Positions 1 to 8,545 are shown, counted from the first letter of the stretch. The stretch is DNA of 35,202 bases from JAUWVG01 sp964633715 (GCA_964633715.1 CAZWHQ010000045.1:1-35202); one strand, 5' to 3'. The notes: generated by a model from the sequence alone, not told the origin. Numbers and translations: made by a program.

Positions 1-16
1 GCAGAGTTAGCCCGCT

Positions 17-610
17 ATGCAGCTTAAGTGCCATCACGGTTCTGGAGATGCTTACTGTGAATGGGCGGGGAGTGATCCAATAATGATAGAGTATCATGAC
101 AAGGAGTGGGGTGTGCCCGTCCATGATGATACAAAACTGTTCGAATTTCTCGTTCTGGATGCCATGCAGGCCGGATTAAGCTGGATGACCGTCCTCAAAA
201 AACGAGAGAATTTTCGCAAGGCTTTCGACAACTACGATGTCAAAAAGATTGCCAGGTATGACGAAATCAAATTCCAGGAACTCCTACAAGATAAAGGGAT
301 CATCCGCAATCGTCAAAAAATCAATTCATCCATCCAGAATGCCAAGGCCTTTCTCGAAATTCAAAAAGAATTTGGCAGTTTTGATGCCTATATCTGGCAG
401 TTCGTTGAGGGACAGACCATAAAAAATTCCTGGAAAAATCTTGCAGATTTACCCCCCAATACGCCCAAATCAGATACGATGAGCATAGACTTGAAAAAAA
501 GAGGATTCTCTTTTGTGGGATCAACAATCTGCTATGCCTTTATGCAGGCTGCAGGATTGGTCAATGACCACACTATAAACTGCTTCCGCTATTCTGAAGT
601 TGGGAAATAA
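17..610 (+). CDS. tag: DNA-3-methyladenine glycosylase I
   Basis: The 197-residue product excises 3-methyladenine from alkylated DNA in base excision repair. The Tag pattern runs through the whole protein: CEW near residue 14, YHDKEWG at 26-32, LFEFLVLDAMQAGLSW at 41-56, KKRGFSFVG and VNDHTINC near the C-terminus. C14, H27 and the late His and Cys match the zinc ligands of the E. coli enzyme. The base-contacting Glu38 of E. coli Tag aligns with Asp48 here, a conservative change. An in-frame stop at 8-10 limits the N-terminus, so ATG 17 is the only sensible start; the only SD-like upstream sequence is a weak AGAG. Length is normal for the family (about 190). Upstream context is cut by the window edge. 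Confidence 0.93.
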   Translation: MQLKCHHGSGDAYCEWAGSDPIMIEYHDKEWGVPVHDDTKLFEFLVLDAMQAGLSWMTVLKKRENFRKAFDNYDVKKIARYDEIKFQELLQDKGIIRNRQKINSSIQNAKAFLEIQKEFGSFDAYIWQFVEGQTIKNSWKNLADLPPNTPKSDTMSIDLKKRGFSFVGSTICYAFMQAAGLVNDHTINCFRYSEVGK

Positions 611-621
611 AAAATAGGAAC

Positions 622-1953
622 CTATCCTTTATGACCCACTAATATTCTAATACCTTCTAAAAACAAATCTATGTGCTTGTAGGATACATATGTTGGAGTA
701 GACACCCTAACACCATAGGTCCCTTTCTCTTTACTCCCCACTGTTCTTACGACAATATTGTATTTCTCTCTTACATAATTGACGATATTTGCAGGATCTA
801 TCCCTTCAATAGAAAACACCGTCAATCCACCGCTCAGATAGGGATCTTCAGATGTATGGAGCTTGACACCGGGGATTCTTTTTAATTCTTTCTTGAGATA
901 TCCAGCTAAAGCTTTAATGCGGCGCTCAATCCTTTCCTGGCCTAAAATATTCTGAAAATCCATGGCTTCACCCAATGCCACAATTATGGCATCGGCCCGC
1001 TGGCTGAGTGTCTCAAACTTCATTGCGCCTTCATTCGTGTCCCACCCAGATGAGGCAATTGTGGGCCACAACCGGTCCTGCACGTCTTTCTTCACATATA
1101 AAACACCCGCACCTGTGGGAGCACCCAACCATTTGTAGGGGCTGGTGGCATAAAAATCAACCCCCATATCCTTCAAGTTGAGGGCCAACATTCCAATCGC
1201 ATGGGCCCCGTCAGCGACAACAAGCACCCCCTTATTATGCGCCATGGAACAGAGCTCTTTAACCGGCGCTATAAGCCCGGAGATAAAGACGGTATGGCTG
1301 ATGCTTATAATTTTTGTTTTGGATGAGATGGCTTTTTCAAATGGGTTGATAAAATCATTAACATTTTTTGGAGGAAGCCCTATCGGCACTTCTTTGACCG
1401 TGATTCCATATCTTTTTTCCTTTAACCTCCAGGGATGAATCCCAGCAGGATGTTCCATGTCCGAAATGAGCACCTCATCGCCCGGCTTCATATCCAACCC
1501 GTTGGCCACAAAATTCATCCCCTCTGTTGTGTTCCTGTTGATTACGGTCTCATCAGGAGACGCATTGATAAACTGGGCCAATTTGATCCTCACCTCATTT
1601 TTTTTCCGAGAAACGAAATTGTACACATCATAGGGATTGGTGCACTGCCTCCGGAAAGTCTCCACCAGTGTGTTGAAAACAGGTTTGGGCATGGGACCAA
1701 CCGTACCGTTATTCATCATGATCACATCGTCCTTGAACAAATAATGCTTTCGCAGAGCATCCCAGTAGACTCCATCGGGAGATTCATCGCGGATGAATTT
1801 TTGATTCAAAGACGTCACGCTCTGGTAAATAGACGCGTTGAGCCTGCTTAATGAGGCTAGGGAGACAGCCGATCCAGCAGTAAAATATTTAACAAAATCC
1901 CTTCTGGAAAAACTCGTGGATGGCACATAATTTTTTAATTTGGACGTATCCAT
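622..1953 (-). CDS. Tat-exported class V aminotransferase family protein (isopenicillin-N epimerase/cysteine desulfurase-like)
   Basis: The 443-residue product is a fold-type I PLP enzyme. Residues 17-40 form a twin-arginine signal (SRRDFVKYF followed by a short hydrophobic stretch), so the enzyme is probably exported folded with its cofactor. The class V core shows DGAHAIGMLALNLKDMGVDF followed by SPYKWLGAPTGAG, where the Lys is the expected Schiff-base residue. The sequence looks closer to isopenicillin-N epimerase-like proteins than to housekeeping IscS/SufS, and the substrate cannot be told from sequence. A strong AGGAGG lies 6 nt before the ATG. It follows the DUF362 gene by 69 nt on the same strand, so the two are probably cotranscribed. 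Family call is firm; specific activity is unknown. Confidence 0.85.
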   Translation of the reverse strand: MDTSKLKNYVPSTSFSRRDFVKYFTAGSAVSLASLSRLNASIYQSVTSLNQKFIRDESPDGVYWDALRKHYLFKDDVIMMNNGTVGPMPKPVFNTLVETFRRQCTNPYDVYNFVSRKKNEVRIKLAQFINASPDETVINRNTTEGMNFVANGLDMKPGDEVLISDMEHPAGIHPWRLKEKRYGITVKEVPIGLPPKNVNDFINPFEKAISSKTKIISISHTVFISGLIAPVKELCSMAHNKGVLVVADGAHAIGMLALNLKDMGVDFYATSPYKWLGAPTGAGVLYVKKDVQDRLWPTIASSGWDTNEGAMKFETLSQRADAIIVALGEAMDFQNILGQERIERRIKALAGYLKKELKRIPGVKLHTSEDPYLSGGLTVFSIEGIDPANIVNYVREKYNIVVRTVGSKEKGTYGVRVSTPTYVSYKHIDLFLEGIRILVGHKG

Positions 1954-2022
1954 AAAACCCTCCTAAAAAACAGATTGCTCTAATAAATTTATGCAAAAAA
2001 TTTTGTTTTGGCTCGATCCATT

Positions 2023-2967
2023 CTAAACCTTGATTTCCTTAATTGTCACTTTGGAAAGGTCCATCTGGCCTAATCCATGAGTGTAGGCCGCTTTGATCGT
2101 GAAAATATCCTCGGCTTTGAGCCCCCACAACGTGCAGCAGTAAGAATCGACAGCTACCCTGTCCAATCCAGCTACTATTTTTTGCGGTTTGATGACTTTC
2201 CCAGGTCCCATGGGGCCATTTGTCGTAATAAATTCAGTGGCATCGACTATATTTAGAGTCGGCACAACAACCGTGTTGAGATCTGCAATACACTGGTCGA
2301 GAAACTGAATATCGCTGGGTACTGTCTGCCATCCTTCCTTATGGAAAGTTCTGTTATTGACGCGGTAATTCAGACCCATATGGTTTTTTAATGTGCCTGT
2401 GAATTTGTTCCCAGCATGGTCCTTGGTAATTGGCAAATTGATAAAGACATCGTTTTTATAGAATTCTTTTAAAATCATTGCTTCTTTGAGGGATTTGCCG
2501 GGCGCGATTTTCACTGGCGTGAAATTGGCTTCTTCACCAGCTATTAATTTCAAATTGGCGCCCTCTTCTTTTAGCACAACATCTAATTTTGTCGCTTCCC
2601 AGTTGTTCATTTCCAGCCATGAAAGGCAGTTAATTTCTTTAGCTCCGGCTTCTTTGCACATCCTGACTACAGCCCTTACAATTTCAGCTTTGGTGAAAGT
2701 GCCGGGGTGCCAGCGCTGCACATTGGGAAGGATAGCTACTTTTGCGTCCTTTGGGACAAACTTCTTAATTCCACCCAGAAGTTCCACAGCACGAACTGTA
2801 TTATTATAATAGTTTTCACCTACCGTCACCGCGATATCGACCTTTTCCTGACCGTAAACGGATGAAGGCCCTTTCACAACACCAGAAAGCAGAGACGCCC
2901 CTAAAGCCGTGACTCCAATTTTGGTGCTCTTTTTAAAAAATTCCCTGCGGTCTATTTTATGTCCCAT
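2023..2967 (-). CDS. Tat-exported DUF362 domain protein
   Basis: This 314-residue protein begins with a twin-arginine signal (DRREFFKKS, then a hydrophobic segment to about residue 40) and continues with a DUF362-type domain. Recognisable segments are VAILPNVQRWHPGTFT, the NLPITKDHAGNKFTGTLKNHMG block and a late DRVAVDSYCCTLWGL block. No ferredoxin-type CxxCxxC cluster is present, unlike some larger DUF362 proteins. GAGGAGG lies 6 nt upstream of the ATG. It is first in a likely two-gene unit with the Tat-exported PLP enzyme downstream. Biochemical function of stand-alone DUF362 proteins is poorly defined, so only family and location are inferred. Confidence 0.8.
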   Translation of the reverse strand: MGHKIDRREFFKKSTKIGVTALGASLLSGVVKGPSSVYGQEKVDIAVTVGENYYNNTVRAVELLGGIKKFVPKDAKVAILPNVQRWHPGTFTKAEIVRAVVRMCKEAGAKEINCLSWLEMNNWEATKLDVVLKEEGANLKLIAGEEANFTPVKIAPGKSLKEAMILKEFYKNDVFINLPITKDHAGNKFTGTLKNHMGLNYRVNNRTFHKEGWQTVPSDIQFLDQCIADLNTVVVPTLNIVDATEFITTNGPMGPGKVIKPQKIVAGLDRVAVDSYCCTLWGLKAEDIFTIKAAYTHGLGQMDLSKVTIKEIKV

Positions 2968-3087
2968 AAAACCTCCTCATCATTTCCCAACATAAAGATG
3001 GAAAAATCATATACCACGAAAAGGAAAAGTTCAAACACTGCTCAACTTGACCTCAAATCATATATATCAATAAAAAATCACGACAAT

Positions 3088-3116
3088 TTGACAACAGGAT
3101 ATTTGGGATGTAACTT
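3088..3116 (+). promoter_or_regulatory. Sigma70-type promoter for the small membrane protein gene
   Basis: TTGACA (3088-3093), a 17-nt spacer and TAACTT (3111-3116). The start codon follows at 3139, preceded by a GGGAG ribosome-binding site. Confidence 0.55.
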
Positions 3117-3138
3117 CTGAACAAAGGGAGAACAGGTC

Positions 3139-3444
3139 ATGAAAAAAAACCATCTACTGATAAAGATTACTATAGGTCTATGTGTTTGTGTGTTCCTTTT
3201 GACTGTATTTGACTTTTTGGCCCTGCATGACATCAGAAACGAATATGTGAGCACCCGTATCCTGAAATATCTCGATATCACGTTGTCCGGAGATTTGCCG
3301 GATTGGACAGCCACAAAAGGGGAATGGGATGTCGTTTATGTGAGTTTTCTTTTAAGACTATTTTTTTTCATCTTGAATATTTTTGTGCTCACCTTGTGCT
3401 TAAAGAAGATCAGAAAAGATAAGCCAAAAGAGGTGGAAAACTAA
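3139..3444 (+). CDS. Small two-helix membrane protein, unknown function
   Basis: The 101-residue product was not recognised. Hydrophobic segments at about residues 8-29 and 66-88 flank a roughly 35-residue polar loop (containing LPDWTATKGEWD). The C-terminus is basic (LKKIRKDKPKE), which suggests both ends are cytoplasmic and the loop extracytoplasmic. A GGGAG ribosome-binding site precedes ATG 3139, and a TTGACA-type promoter sits just upstream. Its TAA stop overlaps the stop codon of the convergent DUF89 gene by three bases. The good promoter and ribosome-binding site make it likely a real gene. Confidence 0.6.
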   Translation: MKKNHLLIKITIGLCVCVFLLTVFDFLALHDIRNEYVSTRILKYLDITLSGDLPDWTATKGEWDVVYVSFLLRLFFFILNIFVLTLCLKKIRKDKPKEVEN

Positions 3445-4292
3445 TCTAAGGTCTTTGCTTTCTTTAAAATTATACTGCCCATAGGCACATCGATATCATG
3501 GGCGACAACAGGACATTTTGCCTTCAGAAGGAAAAAGATAGGTCGGGCTTCATCGGACAGTCCTTCGTAATTTCCCTGGCCTTTGCTGATGATCAAATCC
3601 ACAGAAATATAGAGCTCAAGAAATTTATCCGAGCACAGACTGAGTATGGTTCCAGGTGCATCACAGCCGGAGGAAATAATCTCTGCGACTGTGTCAATTC
3701 CGGCCTCTACAGCATCTTCAAAAACTGCATCATTGATGATCGGAGATTCACGAACAGCATATGTCACAGGTTTCCCCAGTTCTTCGATGAGGAGACGGTC
3801 AAACACTGTTTCACCCGCATTGTCCCCAATAAAAAGAATTTTGTTCGCCTCACTCAGAGCCTCACAAAACTCCATATAGTGATTGATGGCAAAATCCATT
3901 TTGAGGATCTCGGCAAGATCTTTTTCCATATCAAATTTCGCAGTGGTACCAAAATCAATCACATTTCCTGCTATGGATAAACGAATGGCTGTCATCAGAG
4001 GATCTTCCGAAGATCGGATGAGTTCCTTTAATTTCGAATAGAGTTGGAAGGCCTGCTGCGTGTGTTGTTTTTTGATCTTCAAAAATGGATCTCTGACACC
4101 GGTGACACTAGATACAATTCGGTAGACTTCTCGACCAAACTCAGAGGGCGTGGCATCCAGCGTTTTTGTGGGAAGGAACAAACAGACACGATTTAAGACC
4201 GCGTGAATTTTTTCTTTTTCAGTCGTGACCATTTTAGCCGTATTGAGAGCCTGACTGATGAGGCAGGGAAAACAGTCAAGATGAGTTTTCAC
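3441..4292 (-). CDS. DUF89 family damage-control phosphatase-like protein
   Basis: The 283-residue protein starts MKTHLDCFPCL, an N-terminal CxxC typical of microbial DUF89 members. It carries the family hallmark FIGDNAGETVFDRLLIEEL near residue 157, whose Asp and Asn bind the metal, and the late ISKGQGNYEGL segment. Characterised DUF89 proteins are metal-dependent phosphatases that remove damaged or stray sugar phosphates and related metabolites. The substrate here is unknown. Its ATG overlaps the stop of the NUDIX gene (ATGA), so the two are translationally coupled, which fits a joint metabolite-housekeeping role. It is last in the rubrerythrin-ABC-NUDIX operon. Confidence 0.85.
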   Translation of the reverse strand: MKTHLDCFPCLISQALNTAKMVTTEKEKIHAVLNRVCLFLPTKTLDATPSEFGREVYRIVSSVTGVRDPFLKIKKQHTQQAFQLYSKLKELIRSSEDPLMTAIRLSIAGNVIDFGTTAKFDMEKDLAEILKMDFAINHYMEFCEALSEANKILFIGDNAGETVFDRLLIEELGKPVTYAVRESPIINDAVFEDAVEAGIDTVAEIISSGCDAPGTILSLCSDKFLELYISVDLIISKGQGNYEGLSDEARPIFFLLKAKCPVVAHDIDVPMGSIILKKAKTLD

Positions 4293-4786
4293 GTCTTAGA
4301 CTTTCTCACTCCATCTACAAGCAATTGACTGTGACTAGGAAAGGCGATCTCAGGGAGTTCCTTCGGCAAAAAATACCTTGCCTCTAAAGAATCGGATCCT
4401 GGCAAAAGTTTGCCAAACACGTCAACCTCATATCCAATAATTATCACGTTTTTGTACATAAATGAGTCCTGGCAATAGACACCCACCAACCGGACGATCG
4501 TTCCTTTAAGCCCGGTCTCTTCCTCCAGTTCCCGCAGACAGCCCATCTCGGGAGTTTCGTCAATCTCTATAAAACCGGACGGCAGTCCCCACAAACCATA
4601 CCCAGGTTCGACGCCCCTTTTGACAAGAAGAATTCCTCCCTCAGTGTTCTGGACAAAAGCCGCAGCACAGGGCAAAGGATTTTCGTAATGAATCCACCCG
4701 CATTCCAAACAGGCCTTCCTCTCCCGTCCTTCAAAGCTTTTGGATTTTAAGGTCGCTCCACAAATCGGACAGTTTTTAAAGCTCAT
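4289..4786 (-). CDS. Zinc-ribbon NUDIX hydrolase
   Basis: The product is 165 residues from the chosen start. It has an N-terminal zinc ribbon (CPIC at 6-9, CLEC at 26-29) and a perfect Nudix box at about 71-93: G-x5-E-x7-RELEEETGL. NUDIX enzymes hydrolyse nucleoside-diphosphate-linked compounds such as NADH, ADP-ribose or oxidised nucleotides; the zinc ribbon recalls NudC and related families but does not fix the substrate. The reading frame stays open upstream to 4891, but that part only overlaps the FtsX gene tail and does not resemble the family, so ATG 4786 was chosen. The ribosome-binding site is weak; it lies 34 nt after the permease stop. It overlaps the DUF89 gene by 4 nt. Confidence 0.85.
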   Translation of the reverse strand: MSFKNCPICGATLKSKSFEGRERKACLECGWIHYENPLPCAAAFVQNTEGGILLVKRGVEPGYGLWGLPSGFIEIDETPEMGCLRELEEETGLKGTIVRLVGVYCQDSFMYKNVIIIGYEVDVFGKLLPGSDSLEARYFLPKELPEIAFPSHSQLLVDGVRKSKT

Positions 4787-4820
4787 TCTTTTTGCACCAA
4801 AGGGATTACAGCACGTTTTC

Positions 4821-6167
4821 CTAATTGTGACGGAGGGCAACGACAGGATCCACGCGTGCGGCGCGTGCAGCCGGATAAATTCCAGCCACAAGGCTTATCA
4901 CAATGGCAAAACCGACAGCTCCCACACATAACCATAGAGGGAAATTGAAGTATTCAAGGTAGGGAAGGCCCTCTTTAGCGAGAAAATAATTAATGACTTT
5001 GTTGATCAGGAGACTGACACTCCATCCCAGTCCCAGGCCAAATAGACCTCCCAAAAATCCTATTGAACTGGTCTCGAAGAAAAAGATTTTTTGGATATCT
5101 CTGTTGCTGGCGCCCACGGCCTTCATGATCCCAATTTCGGAATATCTCTCCATGATGGACATGATCATCGTGTTGATGATTCCAAGGGAAGCTACGATAA
5201 CGGCAATCATACCCAAAGCGAGCAGAAATAGGTCCATAAAAAGAAATCCTTTCTGGAATTCTTCAAACTGGTCGATAAGAGCAAATGTGCGGAATCCCAT
5301 ATCTTCTATTTTATTTTTGACAGTATCGATAAAATCAGGGGAAGACAACCTGACATTCACTAGAGAATACCCCTTTATACCTGAAGGTTCCCGCAGGAGA
5401 TCCCAGAGATTAGTGATGGGAAGTCTTTTCATCGTGTCGGCTGTTTCAGGAGCGAGATAGACATCACTTCTGAGAAGAGCCGGTCCACCAAAACCCATGT
5501 TTTCAGCCACTCCGGCTATGGTCATCTCATAATTTTCTTTAGCGAAGGGAAGGTCATCTCCACGAAAAAGTGATGACAAATCCTCAGGATTAAAATGGGA
5601 AAGATCGATTGTCAGTGTCGTGATATTTATTTTTTTACCTATAACCGAAGAAAAATCTTTATTCTTAAATCCAATAAGCAGAGAATCGCTGATAATTACG
5701 GAATTTTTTTCGTCTTCTGTGTAGGATTGTCCTGCGCGAAACTGCATGGCTTTTGAAGATGACACCTCAACCGGAATGACCTGGACCAGACTGAATTTCT
5801 CCTGTTCTTCAAAATTTATGGCTGCAGGAAACCGGATATCCGGAAGGACCAGGTCCACACCTCTAAATTTCCTAATCTTCTTGAGGGCGTTTTCATCCAG
5901 GGCGATGTCTTTGGAATCTGTGTCCTTGGTCTCTTCCCCTGACAGTATGCCCCTTGGTGTCAGTGAACCAGAATAGACCGTAATAAAATTAAACAGCTCA
6001 AGTTCCTTAAAACGCTCGGCCACATTTTTCTGCATGCCCTTTCCGAAGGCAACCATACAGACCAGGGCACCTATGGCAATGATAACTCCAAATGTTGTAA
6101 GGAAAGTCCGGAGTTTTTTCTTCCACAGGTTGGAAAAAGACAGGTCAATGTGATCTGCTATCCTCAC
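4821..6167 (-). CDS. MacB/FtsX-type ABC transporter permease
   Basis: The 448-residue protein has the MacB_PCD-FtsX layout. A first transmembrane helix lies near residues 23-45, followed by a large extracytoplasmic domain of about 250 residues. Three C-terminal helices include the signature stretch ERYSEIGIMKAVGASNRDI, and the C-terminus has AARAARVDPVVALRHN. Such permeases pair with LolD/MacB-like ATPases and act as mechanotransmission devices for lipoprotein or peptide/antibiotic export. The start is GTG 6167, not the upstream ATG at 6209: GTGA overlaps the ATPase stop, and AGAGGA sits before it. No MacA/HlyD-type adaptor gene is adjacent in the window. Confidence 0.88.
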   Translation of the reverse strand: MRIADHIDLSFSNLWKKKLRTFLTTFGVIIAIGALVCMVAFGKGMQKNVAERFKELELFNFITVYSGSLTPRGILSGEETKDTDSKDIALDENALKKIRKFRGVDLVLPDIRFPAAINFEEQEKFSLVQVIPVEVSSSKAMQFRAGQSYTEDEKNSVIISDSLLIGFKNKDFSSVIGKKINITTLTIDLSHFNPEDLSSLFRGDDLPFAKENYEMTIAGVAENMGFGGPALLRSDVYLAPETADTMKRLPITNLWDLLREPSGIKGYSLVNVRLSSPDFIDTVKNKIEDMGFRTFALIDQFEEFQKGFLFMDLFLLALGMIAVIVASLGIINTMIMSIMERYSEIGIMKAVGASNRDIQKIFFFETSSIGFLGGLFGLGLGWSVSLLINKVINYFLAKEGLPYLEYFNFPLWLCVGAVGFAIVISLVAGIYPAARAARVDPVVALRHN

Positions 6168-6859
6168 CTGATTTTTTCCTCTGTGATAACTCTTCCGTCT
6201 TGCAGGCAAATCACCTCATTGGCAAACTGCTTCAGCAGGCTTTCCTCATGGGACACCATAATGACTGTCACACCATGATCGTTTTTGAGCTTTGAGAGCA
6301 CTTCGACGATCTCCCTTGATGTTTTGCTGTCCAAATTTCCCGTTGGTTCGTCTGCCAGAAGAATCCTGGGGCTGTTGATGAGCGCTCGTGCGATGGACAC
6401 CCGCTGCTGTTCACCTCCGGAAAGTTCGGATGGCCGATGGGAGCAGCGATCTTGGAGGCCAACAACTTTAAGAACATCCGATGCTCTCTGTCCTCTTTCT
6501 TTTTTAGGAACTCCTGAAAAAAGAAGGGGAAGTCCGACATTTTCCATGGCGGTGTAAGAGGGGATCAAATTGAAGGACTGGAAAATCATCCCAACCCCTT
6601 CCCTCCTGTAACGGGCCAGCTCCTCCTTGTTTAACTGAGAAATTTTCCTGCCTTCAACTTCAATAGTCCCCGATGTGGGCGTGTCCAATCCACCCAGGAG
6701 ATTGAGAACGGTAGATTTCCCGGATCCGGATGGCCCTGTGATACCAGAGAATTTTTCTTTTTCTATTGAAAGAGACACTTCATTGAGTGCCTTAACCTGG
6801 ATTTTCCCCATAGAATAGATCTTGGTCAACCTATCGATTGTGACAATCTTTTCAGACAT
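6164..6859 (-). CDS. LolD/MacB-type ABC transporter ATP-binding protein
   Basis: The 231-residue ATPase has Walker A GPSGSGKST, Q-loop region GMIFQSFNLIPSYTAMENV, signature LSGGEQQR, Walker B ILLADEPTGNLD and switch MVSHE. The PTGNLD and FNLIP segments are typical of the LolD/MacB/FtsE branch. It drives the permease encoded directly downstream (GTGA overlap), forming one transporter. ATG 6859 is preferred to the in-frame TTG two codons upstream. No clear ribosome-binding site precedes it, so translation may be coupled to the rubrerythrin-like gene ending 26 nt upstream. The exported substrate cannot be deduced. Confidence 0.92.
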   Translation of the reverse strand: MSEKIVTIDRLTKIYSMGKIQVKALNEVSLSIEKEKFSGITGPSGSGKSTVLNLLGGLDTPTSGTIEVEGRKISQLNKEELARYRREGVGMIFQSFNLIPSYTAMENVGLPLLFSGVPKKERGQRASDVLKVVGLQDRCSHRPSELSGGEQQRVSIARALINSPRILLADEPTGNLDSKTSREIVEVLSKLKNDHGVTVIMVSHEESLLKQFANEVICLQDGRVITEEKIR

Positions 6860-6885
6860 GGACAAACTTTTTTAAAACCGAAACA

Positions 6886-7407
6886 TTACCATTTGCCGTC
6901 CATTTGAAATTCAGCGCTGCCAAGCCAGAATCCTGAATGAGTGACCGAATCATACTGAGCTTGAAGCAAATCGAAATGAAACTTTTCTTCTTCGGCTATC
7001 TCGCGAAATATCTTTTTTGCCGTTGAATCATCAGCACTGAACACCGATTTGCCAAAAAAATCGATCGCATTTTGCTCCAACTCCATTCCGACTCTAAGAG
7101 CTTCGACCTCTCCTTTTTCCTCTCCATGTTTTAATCTTTCTTTTAACTTTTCAACTAGAGGAGATTCTCCCTGGAGCTCCTCATCTCGAATGTACTGTTT
7201 CCAATCCTCACCGTCCAAAATCTGGCTGAACAGCTTGCCAAAAATCTCCAAGTGTTTGACTTCCTCATCGGCAAGAAATCGGAACATCTTTTTTCCTTTC
7301 TCGTGTTCGGTGATCTCAGCGGCGTGCATAAAAAATTTGCGTCCGTTGATTTCCAACCGGATGGCCTCTTTGATGGCGCTTTCGACCTCTCTGCTGATCT
7401 CTTTCAT
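6886..7407 (-). CDS. Rubrerythrin-like ferritin-fold protein
   Basis: The 173-residue protein has the repeated four-helix pattern of rubrerythrin diiron domains. Helix 1 has EAIRLEINGRKFF, helix 2 has LADEEVKHLEIF, helix 3 has ALRVGMELEQNAIDFF and helix 4 has IAEEEKFHFDLL. The two ExxH motifs (EEVKH, EEKFH) with the Glu residues of helices 1 and 3 would hold two irons. There is no C-terminal rubredoxin domain, so it is the short form. Rubrerythrins act in peroxide detoxification in anaerobes and microaerophiles. GGAGAG lies upstream of the ATG. It is the first gene of the ABC-NUDIX-DUF89 run; the functional link is unknown. Confidence 0.85.
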   Translation of the reverse strand: MKEISREVESAIKEAIRLEINGRKFFMHAAEITEHEKGKKMFRFLADEEVKHLEIFGKLFSQILDGEDWKQYIRDEELQGESPLVEKLKERLKHGEEKGEVEALRVGMELEQNAIDFFGKSVFSADDSTAKKIFREIAEEEKFHFDLLQAQYDSVTHSGFWLGSAEFQMDGKW

Positions 7408-7448
7408 GATATTCTCTCCTTTATGATAATTCTATGTATATTATTAAA

Positions 7449-7517
7449 CTAATCTTTGATTTGTTTCCAAGCTTCAATAAATTTAACGGCATAATCGGCC
7501 ATACTTTCAATCCACAT
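7449..7517 (-). CDS. Possible 22-residue small protein
   Basis: In the gap between the GNAT-like and rubrerythrin-like genes, a short reading frame encodes a peptide beginning MWIESMADYAVKF and ending EAWKQIKD, an amphipathic-looking helix. A strong AAGGAGG lies upstream, but its spacing to this ATG is 15 nt. A closer ATG at 7525 is in another frame and would give a less protein-like 34-residue peptide running into the next ribosome-binding site. Either frame, or neither, may be used. Confidence 0.25.
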   Translation of the reverse strand: MWIESMADYAVKFIEAWKQIKD

Positions 7518-7559
7518 CTTTTCATTTTTATACCTCCTTCTTAACGAAGAACCGATTTT

Positions 7560-8528
7560 TTATTCCATTCTTTTTAGGACATAAAAATCACGGATTCTCT
7601 CTTCTATTTGGACAGGCAAAAAATCAACAATTTTGTAGCCCCGTTCCAAAAGAGCTAAAAAGGCTTTGCGGGTATCCATCCTCCAGTCTAAAGGAACATT
7701 TTTTATGTTTTCATCGGGAACATCTGTCGCCCTCAGTATTGGATAAAAATCATACGGAATTTCTATAAGCAAGACATCTTCCTTTAGATCACAATTTAGA
7801 TCTTTGGGGACGACAAGAGAAACCCGACCGTCTTTTCCGTCAACTTCTCGTAATTCTGAGGACAAAACGAGGTGGTCCTTATTGAGCAGTTTATGAAGAT
7901 CGATTTCCGGTGTTTGGATTTCCTCTTTGAGCCGCCAATAAAGATAGAACCGGTCACAGGGAACATCTAGCCTGTTCAAACGCCCTCCAAACGAGCCGTA
8001 ATGGGCCACTTTGTAATCCACAACCTCCATCCCAAAAAAATGGATATTCCGGTAGGCATTGACACCCGTGAGAGGATCAAAAGTACAGGACACTCTTCCC
8101 ACACCAAAAATATCTAATATTATATTTTTTTGGAATTCTTTGATAAGGATGCCGAGTCCATACTTCAGATAAACATCCCTTGCGCCGGTATACTGGGAGT
8201 AATAGACAAGATTTTCCGGATCCCTGAATCCAACCTCTTTATCTTCTACACCAACAAAACCATAGGAAAAACCTACAAAATGTTCCTCATCCTCAATGAA
8301 AGTGCCCTCTTCATCTGCAACATAGACGGCAATAAACAGGGCGCTTCCATCGTTAAAATAATTTTCACAGACCATATTCCGTGTGCCGGGCATTTCGTCA
8401 TTGGGTTCTTCCCAGATCTCAAAGCGGAGGTCCTCATATTTTTGGTAATCGGGGTGGTCATGAGAAGTCTCCACCTTCAGAAGGAATTTCTTTCCTTTAA
8501 TCGTGTGGATTTCCGATAAATTCTTCAT
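7560..8528 (-). CDS. GNAT-like acyltransferase (COG3375-type), unknown substrate
   Basis: The 322-residue protein resembles predicted N-acetyltransferases of the COG3375 kind. The clearest segment is FDPLTGVNAYRNIHFFGMEVVDYKVAHYG near residues 150-180, followed by LNRLDVPCDRFYLYWRL, a pattern seen in that family. The acetyl-CoA-binding region would correspond to residues 105-135. The substrate is not known. A promoter (TTGCAG-17-TAAAAT) lies about 17 nt before the ATG with no clear ribosome-binding site, so the transcript leader would be very short. It is divergent from the PHP hydrolase gene, with a perfect palindrome between the two promoters. Confidence 0.6.
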   Translation of the reverse strand: MKNLSEIHTIKGKKFLLKVETSHDHPDYQKYEDLRFEIWEEPNDEMPGTRNMVCENYFNDGSALFIAVYVADEEGTFIEDEEHFVGFSYGFVGVEDKEVGFRDPENLVYYSQYTGARDVYLKYGLGILIKEFQKNIILDIFGVGRVSCTFDPLTGVNAYRNIHFFGMEVVDYKVAHYGSFGGRLNRLDVPCDRFYLYWRLKEEIQTPEIDLHKLLNKDHLVLSSELREVDGKDGRVSLVVPKDLNCDLKEDVLLIEIPYDFYPILRATDVPDENIKNVPLDWRMDTRKAFLALLERGYKIVDFLPVQIEERIRDFYVLKRME

Positions 8529-8545
8529 CTTTATTCAGGCCTTCA

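Noticed and set aside
4787..4891. Upstream extension of the NUDIX frame
   Set aside because: It overlaps the permease gene tail and does not resemble the family; the zinc ribbon starts right after ATG 4786.
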